From Ophioderma brevispina (lineage: Eukaryota > Echinodermata > Ophiuroidea > Amphilepidida > Ophiodermatidae): a stretch of DNA of 64,000 bases. The DNA is taken from the NCBI GenBank assembly GCA_023653785.1, contig JAMKCH010002838.1:124001-188000 (forward strand). The letters are read 5' to 3'. The position numbers and the translations under genes were made by a program. How positions within the stretch are numbered: the stretch's first letter is position 1; every line of letters starts with the position of its first letter. This document shows, one piece after another, positions 20,975-32,639 of this stretch. The notes under the pieces are model-generated. The model was not told the origin of the DNA. It worked only from the letters and a program-made list of their open reading frames with translations, and made no database searches.

Positions 20975-21837
20975 AGGCTACCTAATCATAAAATGATAGC
21001 ACACATTCAGTATGCCATACTAGAAATAGACTGGAACCTGCACTATAATGTATATTGACTTAATCAATCATGTCTGGAATGTCTCTTTGTACACAAATCC
21101 TCAGCAGAAAAAAATCATACCATACTGATGATACATACATGTCCCACTGCTCAGTGAAATGAAAAATTCTAGATACACTTGTAACATGTACTGGGTGTTT
21201 GGTCCTACAAAAGACAAAGAACTAGAGTGTGGGCCTGATGTTTTGATTCTAGCAGGATCTTCCTCAAAGGCAAACCAGTTTGCCGTTTACCTACACAGGC
21301 TATTTTTGTGGAGAAGCAGTTGGTAACAGCATTTACTTATTTTTGAAAAGACAAAGAAGAAATAAAAACTCCTTTAAAATGAAAGGGCGTGCAAATAGAA
21401 ATTTCCAATTGAAAGGTATGAATGAATATGGTTATACCGTACTTTATAAAGGCTATAGCAGTTATATTTCCACAATAAACACATCATGATCTTCTGAGGT
21501 CAAAGAAAAATAGATAATGTCTTATCTTAATGTCTTAATAATAAATCATGGCATTTTTTGCTATAAACGATTAATTCAATTCTTACAACTTTTTAAAGAT
21601 TTAAAAAAAATTTGAGACCTATAGTTGTCGACAAGGTTATTCTTTCCGGGGCCTATTTTATCACATGAATCGAAAGTCACTATTTTCGTACTATAAGAGT
21701 AATGTACTTGCTATGCACTCTAGGCCTTGTTTTTTTACCAGAACTAACTACCATTACACCAAACATGGAGTGATTTGGTACTGCGCCCCCATAACCAGCA
21801 AGCCTCTACAAAACATTTTCTGCAATTTCTGCTCATA
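20975..21837. other. Unassigned stretch
   Basis: No gene or repeat recognised. Confidence 0.4.
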
Positions 21838-22490
21838 TCGCCTTTTGCTAGGCCATTTTATTGAGTATATTATATCCTTATGATGTAAACTTTCTCATCT
21901 ATCCATAAACTATCACACATGTAGATTTTAGAGAATACAACAGCACGTCCTCGTCTGTTATTCATACCAAAAATCAAAAATAACCCTTACAGTGAAGTTG
22001 ATTCTTCAGCTCCAAAAGTTTTGGAATAAGAAAATATTCCTAGACAATTTTAAATGTTGTCAAGGTATATTTTTCGCCAAGATTTTGGTTTTAGGTGTTA
22101 AACCAATTGCGATGTATAAAATTGGGGATTTCTTGACCGCCCTTCCCTGTCGCCAGCAACAAGAGTACATTAAGCCCTCTATAGATTCATGTTTTTAGAG
22201 TATTGCCCGTGACTGTAAGCTACTGTACACACGTGGTGCCACGCATGTTAAGTATCCATTGATCCAATACACTCATAACGATTTAAGGAAACTGTTAACC
22301 AGCAAAATACCAAAATTTCTGCAGTAATATCATTTTGTATTTCTAGTCTTTTGAACATTGATATCTTTTTGTCAATGTACGTTCAGGTTTTTGCTAGGCC
22401 TATCTTATTGAGTACATATCCATATGATGTAAAAATGCACATCATTTCATTAGCTATCACTCATGTAGATTTTAGAGGATATAAGCGCCG
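21838..22490 (+). repeat. Direct duplication and a dispersed repeat copy
   Basis: About 105 bp (ttttgctaggcc..ttattgagta, tccatatgatgtaaa, tcactcatgtagattttaga) occur at 21838-21945 and again at 22387-22490, ~550 bp apart. Between them, 21957-22115 is the second copy of the dispersed repeat at 14402-14560. No protein motif. Confidence 0.65.
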
Positions 22491-22984
22491 AGCGGCACAA
22501 ATATTTTCTGCAACACTGATATTTGAAAAGTAGGTCAAAACCGAAGGGAATAGAGCAGGTATCCCGCAGGCTACCATGCCCCAAAACACTCCTGGGGTCA
22601 CTTTGCCTCCATTTTAGCTGATTTTATTTTGAACAAGCTTCAAATTGTGGGGTGGCAATTTCAATAGGTGACACTTTCATAAAAATTCATAACGTGCAAT
22701 TCATGGCATGTATGACACTTCTCTGCCAGGTGTATCCGATACCACGTTGTAGGCTTACACTAGTGCAAATTTTAAATAACACTTTAATATAATGCCATTT
22801 TTACATGAAACCCTCGATACATGTGCAAAATAATTATTTATAGTGTAAAAATTAAAAGATTTTATTTTTAGTGCAGGTTCTCCTTCAAGGATTATTCTCA
22901 GTAAGTTTTGTGCATGAAATAATTTTTTTAAGTATTTTTTAAGAATGACCTTAAAAAAGCCTTAGAGAAAGGCAAATAGGAATT
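22491..22984. other. Unassigned stretch
   Basis: No gene or repeat recognised. Confidence 0.4.
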
Positions 22985-23620
22985 GCCTTGATCTAAAATC
23001 TACTGAAATCTTAGTTCACATAACTTGTCGTCTTGACCAATGCAATAGCCTTCTCTATGGCCTACCGGACTCACAAATAGCTAAACTACAGTAAATTAAA
23101 AACTCTACCGCCAGACTTGTTACTCGTACTTGCTTTTGTGAAGATATTACACCAGTTCTCAAAAAATTGCATTGGTTGCCGGTGGTGTTCCGCAATCCGC
23201 ATTAAGTACAATTAGTTTTAACTTACATTACAAATGCATTCATGGATTGGCACCAATTTATCTTCAGGAACTCACAAAAACCATCTCATAATTTACGGTC
23301 ATCTTCACAAATGAACCTTGTATCTACTTCAGTTGCAACTCTTTCTTATGGTCACCACTCATTCTCCAAAGCTTCATCTTAACTCTGCAACAAATTTCCT
23401 TTACACATTAAAATTTGTCAGACCGGTGGTCAATTTAAGTCAAGTCTAAAGATACATCTTTTCAAATATGCTTTTGATGATTAATTTACATTTTTCTGGT
23501 ATTTTGTAATTTACGTATCTCTTGTTATCTGTACTGTTTGTTTTTGTTTAGCACTTTGAGACCTTGGTGCAAGGTGCTATATAAGCACTGTTTATTATGC
23601 TATCCCCTACGTTAGGGCGA
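22985..23620 (+). pseudogene. LINE 3' end: reverse transcriptase C-terminal region plus 3' UTR
   Basis: Readable segments across several frames are RLDQCNSLLYGL (23029-23064), LHWLPV (23167-23184), KCIHGLAPIYLQEL (about 23232-23273) and, near 23455-23480, LKTHLFKYAFDD (read with small changes). This is the conserved region C-terminal to the RT catalytic core in many metazoan LINEs of the CR1/L2/Rex type. After it comes cactttgagaccttggtgcaaggtgctatataagcac followed by TTTATTAT, the usual 3'-UTR style of these elements. The catalytic RT and endonuclease are missing, as expected for 5'-truncated copies. At least three frameshifts and several stops are present. Confidence 0.87.
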
Positions 23621-23921
23621 AATTGGCTTTTATTATTCACTCAGAATGCTTTCCCCCTAACATATCCCTTTGTATTGCGGTTTATTCCGTTTTGGATAAC
23701 AAAGGATATGAATATTAATTCATGAAAATGAAGGATAATCCCGTAGAATAACAAAGGATATGAAATTAATTTAAATAAGAAAAGAACTCATTATAACCTT
23801 CCCCCTATTCCACTGTTAGGGTTATTATTATTATAATTATTAAAAGGAGTGATGGAAGAGGGAAAGAAGAAGAAAAGTCCCAAATTTGGGTCGGTCTCGA
23901 AACAGGGGCCCGTCGCTGATC
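23621..23921. other. Unassigned AT-rich stretch downstream of the LINE tail
   Basis: The phrase ataacaaaggatatgaa occurs twice (about 23697 and 23750). A second TTATTATTATTATAATTATT run lies at about 23824-23843, so the LINE tail may have been split by an insertion of ~240 bp. No coding sequence. Confidence 0.4.
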
Positions 23922-24045
23922 GGTGGACCTTTTTTCCTTTCAAAATACTGTGAAAGTTAAATGTAATGGGTGAGAAAATTCCTCATGGATGGGCCGGAAA
24001 GGCCCATCCACTTTTAGAGTATTTGGAAGGAAAAATGTCCACTCA
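23922..24045. repeat. ~120-bp palindrome with a perfect core hairpin
   Basis: The core tggatgggcc-ggaaa-ggcccatcca is a perfect 10-bp stem. Outward, ggaccttttttcctttcaaaatact pairs with agtatttggaaggaaaaatgtcc. The halves are unequal by ~20 bp on the left. It could be a miniature foldback element. Confidence 0.78.
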
Positions 24046-25950
24046 TGTAGAACCAACCCTGGTTTAAACCTGAAGTTGGACTCCCATTCAGAATACCAGC
24101 CATAAGTGAAATAGTTTTGAGGGCTATTTAATTTGTGGTTCTGAAGGTAACCTCACAAAAATTTCCCACTATTCAGTATTACATTTGTTACTTTTGTGTT
24201 GAGACTGTTAATGTAGAACATTAACCCATGTTCATCAGATCTATCAATAATTATATGACTGATGCAATGGGTTGGAATGTAAGACAATACATACATGTAC
24301 AATGTGCAATCAATACTTTGTACAACACATCTGTATAGGGAACATGTTACAGGCTTCTATGTTTTATCAGCTCTCTGGTTTCCACACGCTTGTATTTTGA
24401 CAATAGGTTTCATATTTTGTACAGCATGACAATTTTGTCAAATATTTGGTTGTAACATGACAACAGTGTAATGTTGGGCCTGCTAGGTTATGACCCTGAC
24501 CTTGAGGTAAACAGATTGTGACTAATGGTGTTGGCCACTTAACAAAGCCAATCACTTAATTCCAAGCATTGTAATTCTATAGAGATTGCTGATTTACAGT
24601 AAAAAGCAAAATAAAATTGCTCTTTGAATGATTTCCAATAGCATCTTCATGTGAGTGGAGCTCAACACAGTAACAGGCTGTGCAGGCAAAATAAAATGTA
24701 CTGTTCAAACAAATCAATAAGCAAAAGTAGTGAAAAGCTAAAAATACATTTACATGTATATAATGTGCATGGCCACAATTTGCTGATGTAGTGCACGTTA
24801 GAATAAGACTGCTTAATTCGGAAGGTCCAATTAGAATGCTAAATCCGCGAGACTTCGGGAAGGTAGTGTACGGTGAGATACAAAATGGCAAAAGGGGAAA
24901 TCGGCAATGGGTGTTCTGAGGAGAAAGTGGACGAGGTGCAATAAAAAGCATTGCCGGTAAAAAAAATAGTTCTTGATGTCCGACGTGCAATTACATGCGT
25001 CATGCGATAGGTGCAACTTGATTGCCCTTCAGATGTATTAGGGTTAATGTTGTCCTAAAATATGCATGCAGAGATTTCTTGGGATCTCACTAGTCTTAAC
25101 AGCTAGAATAACAAACAACATCATTGTCTGACTTCCATTGCTTCATTATGTAATCAGAAATAAAATAGTCAGTTGATAGCTTGTCATAGCGCCTGGCCCT
25201 TGGGAAGTTAAGGGGGGGGCTTACTCAGGGAAGGGGCTACTAGAGTGGGGTGCTTACTCGGGCCAGCTGTGTACATGGCAGTACTGCTGGGGAGGATCAA
25301 AGGGGTAATTGACCTCGGGCCTCTAGGGGGCCCGTAAAAAAAATAAATTACAGGACCCAGTGGTGTATCCTGGGGCTTTCATGGTGCCCGCATGGGTCTC
25401 CACCAAAAAAAAACAAGAACAAAATCCAGTTAACCTTGCTGTGTGGAGCTTAGTTATTGTGCTCCGTTCATTGATGTTATGGCAATATGCCAAACAAATG
25501 CCGCCATTGTATTGACCAATCCATGTCACTGTGTTCCCTGTTCACTTGTGCATGCAAAACACACAGCCCAGCTTTCAGTAAGCCCAATAGACCCTGCAAT
25601 ATGATGTCATACCTGTATGGTGATTAACATAAAATCTCCCTTACCCTATCTACAGTGGTAATACCAAGAGCATAATAGATCACCTGTACAATTTGAGCAT
25701 TCTGGAATTCAATAACAGGTGGATGCATTGTAGTCATGTAATGTGGCTCTCTTGCCCTACAGTATGGCTGCCTATTGCCTATAGGGGCGATTCCACGGAT
25801 AAGTGGTCCTGGCCATCTCAAAAATTGAAATCATTTCCCAGACATATTTTCTACTGATAAGTGAAGAATAATGTCCGGGCCATTCATATCTAAACTTAAT
25901 TTAAGTCATTTCCCCCGTTTTCCATAAATGCCATTACTAATTTTGAAGGG
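24046..25950. other. Unassigned stretch, no repeat pairs seen
   Basis: Nearly 2 kb without a recognised repeat, the longest such stretch apart from about 40.8-44.2 kb. The longest frame, 137 codons on the minus strand (24577-24990), shows no motif I recognise. A G-rich patch lies at 25190-25330. It could be intergenic or intronic host DNA. Confidence 0.35.
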
Positions 25951-25984
25951 TGGTTATTTCTATGTTAATTTTCCTCCATTGACT

Positions 25985-26220
25985 TAACATGTAATATAAT
26001 GTCCATGACATTTTATGCTAATTAGTTTTGTTACTCCGCAGTAAAAAGGATTATATTATTGATACTTCAAATCCTATTATAGTTTATCATAAGCACATCC
26101 TTGAGCAGAAAAAAAGAAATCATAACCAACTGCAAAATAATGTAAATGATCGTCATGGACATTACATTGCGTCATGGACATTACAATTGTGATACACTGT
26201 AATGGTCCATGACGCATTAT
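25985..26220. repeat. TAATGTCCATGACG motif cluster with hairpin
   Basis: The motif taatgtccatgac or its complement occurs at about 26000, 26150, 26170 and 26200. The last two form a stem of ~17 bp (26169-26215). The same word recurs at 28430-28840. Confidence 0.6.
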
Positions 26221-26399
26221 ATCCTAAACTTTCAACCCTTTTAGAGCAGGATGCCCACATTTCACTTCCCTGAGTGCATGCAACCTCAGCTCAGTGTAGT
26301 GGGCATATATATCAACCAATGAGAGACATTCAAACCTAGACCTATAAATAGATCTGCAAGTTTTTTGCACAACTTGCGCATGTGCTTGTTCAGTTAATT

Positions 26400-27545
26400 G
26401 ATGCTTCCCAACAACCCAGCCCAAGCGCGCAACACCCAAGCAGGGACGGCCAACAAGGACCGGCCCAACGGCCCCGGGCCCAACACCCAGCGGGCCCGCC
26501 CAACACCCAGCGGGCCCGCCCCCCAACCCCCCAGAGGGCCCGCTCCCCCAAACACCCCCAGCGGGGCCCGCCACAACCTCAGCGGCCAGGCCCCCCAACA
26601 CCCAAGCGTGCGCGCCCCAACAACCCAGCGGGCCCGCCCCCCAACACCCCAGCGGGCCCGCTCCACACCCCATGCGGGGCCGCCCCCAACACCCCGCCGG
26701 CCCGCCCGCCAACACCCCAGCCGGCCCGCCCCCAAACACCCTACATTCGTTCCTTCCCAACAACCCCATCTTTCCCTCCCCCCAACACCCCAGCTCCCTC
26801 CCCCCAACACCCCATCTTTCCCTTCCCAACACCCCATAGTGTCCAGGCCCCACCCCAACACCCATCTGTCCTTTCCCAAATTCCCCTTGCACACACCCTG
26901 TCGCCCGCCCCAACACCCACCTCCCGGGCCAAACACCCCAAGGGCCCGTCCCAGCATCCAAACGCCCTTCCCAACAACCCAAACTCCCAGGCCCAAACCC
27001 AAAGGACCTCGGCCCAAACCAGCGCCCCGGGCCAACGCCCATAGCCCCGGCCCAAATAAACACGCCAGCGCCCCGGCCCAACGCCCAGCGGCCCGGCCCA
27101 ACACACAAGCGCCGCGGCCAAACACCGACCCGGCCCAAGGGTACCCCCGCCCCGCAACACCAGCGCACCGGGCCAACACCCAGCGCGCCCGGCCCAAGGA
27201 AGATCCCCCTCGCCCAACAACGAGCGCCCCGGCCAAACACCGAGCGCCCCCGGCCCCACAAAGAGCGCCCCCGGCCAAACACAGCAGCGCCCCGGCCCAA
27301 CTACAGAGCCCCCGGCCAAGCACAGAGCCTCCCACGGCCCAAACAGAGCCCCCGGTCCCAACACAGTATCTCCCCCTTCCAACACATATCTCCCCCTTCC
27401 CAACACATACTCACCCTTCCCAACACATATATACCCCTTCCCAACCACCAATCTTTCCACCCGTCCCAACAACAATCTCCCCTTCCCACCATCCCATCCA
27501 CCCCTTCTAACACCCCATTTCACCCTTCCCAGCACCCCATCTCCT
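26400..27545. repeat. GC-rich minisatellite, C-rich top strand (~1.15 kb)
   Basis: Units of about 17-22 bp vary around cccaacacccagcgggcccg (26400-26740), ccccaacaccccatctttccc (26750-26880), ggcccaacgcccagcgcccc (27000-27300) and cccttcccaacacatat (27360-27470). The drift from GC-rich to cytosine/thymine units along the array suggests local homogenisation. It spawns overlapping spurious frames of up to 370 codons on both strands, which are proline/arginine- or glycine/tryptophan-rich and not genes. Confidence 0.92.
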
Positions 27546-27948
27546 TCCCATCACAGATTGCTTCTTAAAGGATACAAGGCAAACCCTTCTTCAGTGTAAT
27601 TGGTCAAAGTAGTGGTATAATGACAATATAATGTACATTAGTCTGAAAAGACAAATTGATTATCTATATTTCCATTTGTTTTGGCTATTTGCCCACATCA
27701 AATAAGAAGCATAATTTACATCTGGCTAAGGGTACATGTTTGTTGATGAATGCTATACCTAGTATTCAACCACCTGACCCACTCCCAAAATCACCAACGA
27801 TAAGAAAATGTAACCCCTGATATAAAAAAAAACAAATGAAATCAAGACCATATCCCGCCATATATTTGATTGCTGTTAACCTAGTGGCAAGTGCAAGGGT
27901 TAAAAGAAAAGAAAAATGGTTTCAAATAGAAGCTGAAGTTTGCTTTGC
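27546..27948. other. Unassigned stretch
   Basis: AT-rich, no feature recognised. Confidence 0.45.
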
Positions 27949-27952
27949 TTAA

Positions 27953-28289
27953 AGACACTATCAGTGATTTGAAAAATATTTGAAATTTGCAGGATAGCTT
28001 CAAAGTGAAGGATAAGTCTGTAGATTTCATAGTCCCTTTCCAACGAGAATTCGAAAGGGAGAAGAAAACGGCAGTTGTTCCAAGAACGATTCTCCATTTC
28101 AATTTACGTGGTTGTAGTAAGTGTCCGAACGGCCAGTAATGACTAAAAATTCCGATTCGGTCATTATTAGGTTGATTCTAGTTTATCATTTGCGGGTGTG
28201 TTCAGGATACATGTATTGTACATATCATGCAAAAATCTGATTTGATGATTTTTTTCGATTTTCTGATTAGCAAATCACTGATAGTGTCT
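27953..28289. mobile_element. Family D MITE (337 bp, TTAA-flanked)
   Basis: Terminal inverted repeats AGACACTATCAGTGATTTG and CAAATCACTGATAGTGTCT are perfect over 19 bp and sit between TTAA at 27949-27952 and TTAA at 28290-28293. Perfect ends suggest a relatively young insertion. The interior has no frame and no similarity to families A, B, C or G that I can see. piggyBac-type TTAA targeting is inferred from the duplication alone. Confidence 0.92.
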
Positions 28290-28293
28290 TTAA

Positions 28294-28937
28294 AAATACA
28301 ATGGATTACTACTTTCACTTTTAAGGAGTGTAATTGATCACACTGTTACCATATAGAATTGCCAAGGGCACAACATAGCATATTTTACGTAAGCAATAAA
28401 GTTAGCAGAGGCATTAGTGGATGGAGCGTAATGTCATGCACGACAAAGTGTAATGTCCCCAAATGACGGTCTTTTGAGTGACCTACATAAAGTTGTGGAA
28501 GTTCACTGTACAATTTGGTTTATATTCTTGTGAGGTTGAATATACCCATAACCACTATTATGCTTTGCAATTAAAAGGAACTCTTTAAATTTCAGGGTTT
28601 TTGAGTAAACTTTGACATGTGCAAAAACGTGTTTTTTTCTTCGTCATGTCCATGACGCTAATTTGCATAACTCTGTCGAATAATTAGCGATATGGCTTCA
28701 CAAAAAAATTGATGAAGAGGTACCAATTTGACCCCAGCTACAAGATCAATTTAACAAACCACCAAAATGTCTAAAGTTTAGAAATAACCTAAATATACCA
28801 CTAAAAGCAAAAAATAAAATTGGTCCACGTGTAATGTCCATGATGCTAGAAGTTGCCCATAGGGTCTAAGTTCAGTCCACAGATACCAGTTGGGCACTAG
28901 TTTTGGGCCCATCCTGGGCCTAAAAAGAACCATTCCG
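28294..28937. other. Unassigned stretch with more TAATGTCCATGACG-type words
   Basis: Variants of the motif seen at 25985-26220 lie at about 28429, 28451, 28645 (palindrome CGTCATGTCCATGACG) and 28832. No gene recognised. Confidence 0.45.
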
Positions 28938-28990
28938 ATCTATCTATATTACTAAAAAAAACTTTGTTTTGTTTGTTTGTCCAGCGATGC
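28938..28990 (+). mobile_element. Possible Helitron-like 5' end
   Basis: tctatctatattactaaaa followed by repeated tttgttttgtttgtttgtcc resembles the TC-initiated, TATATTA-rich 5' ends of many Helitrons. No matching 3' end (hairpin plus CTRR) was identified, so this is a weak lead. Confidence 0.25.
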
Positions 28991-29676
28991 GTTCACCGTC
29001 CTTTAACAAGGATAGTGAAATTTTTTGGTATGGTGGTAGAGCTCGCCGTACAAGGTTGGGGTCACATTTTTGAGGGGGCATTTTGGCGTCAACACTTCTC
29101 ATCATTTTGAAATTTTTTGATAATTTTTTTTTTTCTGAGCATCCCTACTAAGGATTTTTTTACAGGTGTGTTGTAGCCTGAAAATAATTTATCCTTGCCC
29201 TAGCACGATTATCAGCCTTTCTCTTCACATGATGAACGTTGTGTGGTCTTTGGCATTTTTTTATATTTTTACCATGCTAGGCCACCTGTTTCCAATGCAT
29301 GAGGTGTTTAATATTAACAAGGGAGTGGGATTGAATGGATGGCTAGATAGACTAATTTTGAGTTGAGGATCCCTTAAAATTGATTATACATTGTACAACC
29401 TTGCTTACCATGACCACTATTCTCAGCTTTATGTGAGGTGTGTAGTTTATCACAGAATTCACCTTAGGATTGAAAAAAATTAATAGTTAAAAAGTTAAGG
29501 CAACCCAGTCAAAATTGACACATAGCGAGGCCCATTTATTTTTGTACCACAAGCAGGATTAATGCATTCTCAGTTGTGGGTCAAACCAGTCTCGTATGTA
29601 GTCCAGCAGAATTTAAAAGGAGAGCATCAATGACACAGGGCTACCCTCGTTATTATGTTAGCACATATATCATAAC
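28991..29676. other. Unassigned stretch
   Basis: No gene or paired repeat recognised. Confidence 0.4.
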
Positions 29677-30014
29677 AGGTCCATTCACACTTCAATGCAT
29701 TGCAGTGCAGTGCTGCAATGCAGCCTACCCAAAATCGCCACTGCAATCCTTGCAGTATTGCAACGCAATGCAGTACGGCAACAAAGTTAAAAAGAGTTTT
29801 TTTAAACTGGCGAGCAGCAAGATGCAGTGTGTGCAAGCCAGTGGTTTGAGTTGCCAAATTCGCAAGTTTGCTGCAACGTACTGCAAACCGTGACCTGCAG
29901 TGACCTGGGATGACCTGCAGTAAATCGAAGGATTGCAGCGGCCAGTGACAGAACATTGCAGTTAAAATTTACTGCCACAGCCAATGCAGTGCAGTGGAAG
30001 TAATAAACGGACCT
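29677..30014. mobile_element. TGCAG-rich inverted-repeat element (338 bp)
   Basis: The ends AGGTCCATTC and AACGGACCT are inverted. Inside them, cacttcaatgcattgcagtgcag pairs approximately with tgccacagccaatgcagtgcagtgg. The interior repeats TGCAG/CTGCA words more than fifteen times. No target duplication could be fixed. The 105- and 109-codon frames on opposite strands are products of this symmetry. Confidence 0.65.
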
Positions 30015-31100
30015 TAATTACTGTAGGTCACACCAATTGTAATCTGCAGGACAAAGTGAAACAAAATACGATTTACATGTTGGAAATCCAGGTGAGCCTA
30101 ATCATTGAGCCATTAAATCCATTGACATGTCCCAAGTACAGTGGAGAGTTGCGGACATCGCTCCCCAAAGCCCCATCCTTCCCCTAATACGACTCCACCT
30201 TCCCTCTCCCCAACAACTGCACCTATAAACAAACACCCCACCTGTGGCCCCCATCCCAACACCTCACCTTTCCCTCCACCCCAGTGGGTTAGCTATGGGG
30301 CAAGAGGGCAATATGCCCTGGTGCTCCGCCTCATTTGGGGGGCGCTGAAATGATGGGAAATAAACATTGACTACAAAGAAAAAAACAGGCATGTACAGAT
30401 ATCATCTGCTTTGACAGATAATAATACTGCTCCCAAGGCACTCAAACATGCTAACGCTTCAAGAGCTCCTGGGGGCTCCACCCCCGACCCCACCAGAGGA
30501 CAGTGATAGTTCTCTGCTACAAGATAATGAGACAACGGAGAAACTGTCTGGGAGAGTATAGTTCATCCCTGCTTCAAGATGAGAAAACTGAGAGATTCCT
30601 GCCGGGAGTAGTAATTTGTCATTTCTTGCTTCAAGGCATTCTGCTTCACACATGCATAAAACCTGAAAAACCTTCTGGGGGCTCTTCACTCCGGGACCTC
30701 CACCGGAGTAGGAAAGTCCATCTACTTCAATGTAAATGAATAATTGAGAGTTTCTTCAAGGGAACATCAACATGACTAAAAACCCTGAGAGCATACCTGG
30801 CCAGGGAAACATAGGGGGCCCTTTTGGGGGGCCCTTGGATCCCACCTGTTATTGCTCAGGCTACGCGCAGGGGTGCCACGTTAAGTTTAACATCTTGGCC
30901 TCGGGCGCCACTCCCACATAGCTACGCCCGTGGCGCTCCACCTGACTCCCCCCTGGTCCAAATACCTCCCCAATCCCACTGATCCCTCTATTAAATTCAC
31001 CCACCCCCCACCTTTCCTCTTCAACCACACACCCTAACTGTCCCCCTCCCCATCCAGGCTTCTCATGCCCCCCCTGTCCACTATACACCCTCCTGCATAT
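30015..31100. repeat. C-rich patches and a degenerate direct repeat
   Basis: Short C-rich minisatellite-like patches (ccccatccttcccc, tcccaacacctcacc, ccacccccc) lie at 30160-30285 and 30940-31090. Between them, 30450-30740 has a loose direct repeat (gcttcaagagctcctgggggctccac near 30457; ccttctgggggctcttcactccgggacctccac near 30671). No gene recognised. Confidence 0.45.
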
Positions 31101-32039
31101 TGCAATAAATCATCTGCCAGACAACAATTTAGGGGCCAAATTTGGGATAGAAAAATTCCCCCTGTTGCCATGTATTTTAACGTAAGGATCGCCTCCAGTA
31201 TTTTATTTGTTCCTTTGATTGATATTTCTGTAACTTTATTGTTTCTTTTTAAAAATTGATTCCATAATTAATATGAATCGAGAGTGGAGGCCTAGAAATC
31301 TGTGCCCAAAATCATGTACATAATAGCTACATTGATCAATGACCATTTATGGCTATCCCCTTCTTATCGACCTGAACTGGCAACACTTACAAACATTATG
31401 AATTGACCTGCCATACTCCCTACACACTACATCGCATGTGTGTACCGCAGTTTTGTTCAGTACAAACCCTAAGACACACAAGGACAGACATATGATTGCA
31501 TAGCATCATGTTTTTGTGACACATTTTTTACTGGTTGTACTTTCAATTTGACAGGAGCAGCACTACTCAAATACCAAGAACATTGATCACTGGACAATAT
31601 GGTTAGGAACAAGATAGGTCCACTGAATTGAAGAATGGTGCTGCAACTCATCCATGCCATTTCCCACCTTATGAATGGCTTTATCAACAACCCTCAACCA
31701 TTGGCATGATTGGCAGTGCTGCTTGTTATGTGATGTATCATGATATTTACAATGCAATGCACAAAACCTCTTCCTAGATTTTTATGAAATTGAGCAAGTG
31801 TAATTCAGTTAATATGTGAAAATTTGAACTTAGTAGTCAAAACTAAAAGTGATTTAGGTTAAGTGTCACTGATATTTACTATTTTTGAGGTAATTACAGC
31901 ATGTAAACAAACCAACTTATGAGCCATGTGGACATGTGTCATGCTTTTCAATACCCTGTCTTCCATGGGTGACAGATGGAACTAGTTTTGGTAGGTACCG
32001 CAACCCTTGGGTTGCAGGCGTAGAATTTCGTAACGGTCC
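31101..32039. other. Unassigned stretch
   Basis: No gene or repeat recognised. Confidence 0.4.
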
Positions 32040-32096
32040 GCGTGAGTCCAAGTGGACTCTCGCAATATATTTTTGCGCGAGTCCATAGACTCACGC
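32040..32096. repeat. Hairpin with nested GAGTCC/GGACTC palindromes
   Basis: gcgtgagtccaagtggactctcgcaa pairs with ttgcgcgagtccatagactcacgc across a 7-nt loop. Each arm itself contains the palindrome GAGTCC...GGACTC. A further gagtcc follows at about 32126. Confidence 0.8.
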
Positions 32097-32639
32097 AAAT
32101 GGATTCTTGCAGTACAATTTTGCAGAGTCCAAAATTGTCTGATTTTCACCACAAATTTGTTTTGGTCAACATGGTCAAGATTTACTAGATTTAATAGACA
32201 TAGGATACAAGAAAGGGAAATTTAAACAAATGAAATATATTATTAAATTGTAGCAACAAATTGCATCACCCTTCATATGTCAGACAAAGTTGGATTTTAG
32301 CATGTGTGGTCCCCTCACGCCCATATTTTATCATGTCATATGCTACCTTACCTCGGTATTTTGATAAAATCTTATTACAGTTTCCCCTACACACCAAACA
32401 ATGCTCCAGACTCGTCATAAAATCTCAAAATTTTCTCTGAGATCTGCCTCCCACTTTAACTGTTAAGAGGTCCATTCTCGACACTGTCGAGAAAATTACT
32501 TTAAAAAGATCCGAAAATAAACGCAAATATGGAATTATGAAGCTGGCAAGCATCAAGACGTAAGTACTATATAGTAGAGTGGAAATTTGGCCAAAACGTG
32601 TCGGGTGCCCCTACCGGAGGTAATACTCATCACAACATA
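32097..32639. other. Unassigned stretch with a small perfect hairpin
   Basis: TTCTCGACA-C-TGTCGAGAA at about 32474-32493 is a perfect 9-bp palindrome. Otherwise nothing is recognised. Confidence 0.45.

Noticed and set aside
24577..24990. 137-codon minus-strand frame
   Set aside because: Length is near what chance allows in 64 kb of six frames, and no family, signal or splice context is evident.
26224..27535. Overlapping long open frames (up to 370 codons) on both strands
   Set aside because: They are produced by the GC-rich minisatellite: repetitive composition, mutual overlap in several phases and no domain.
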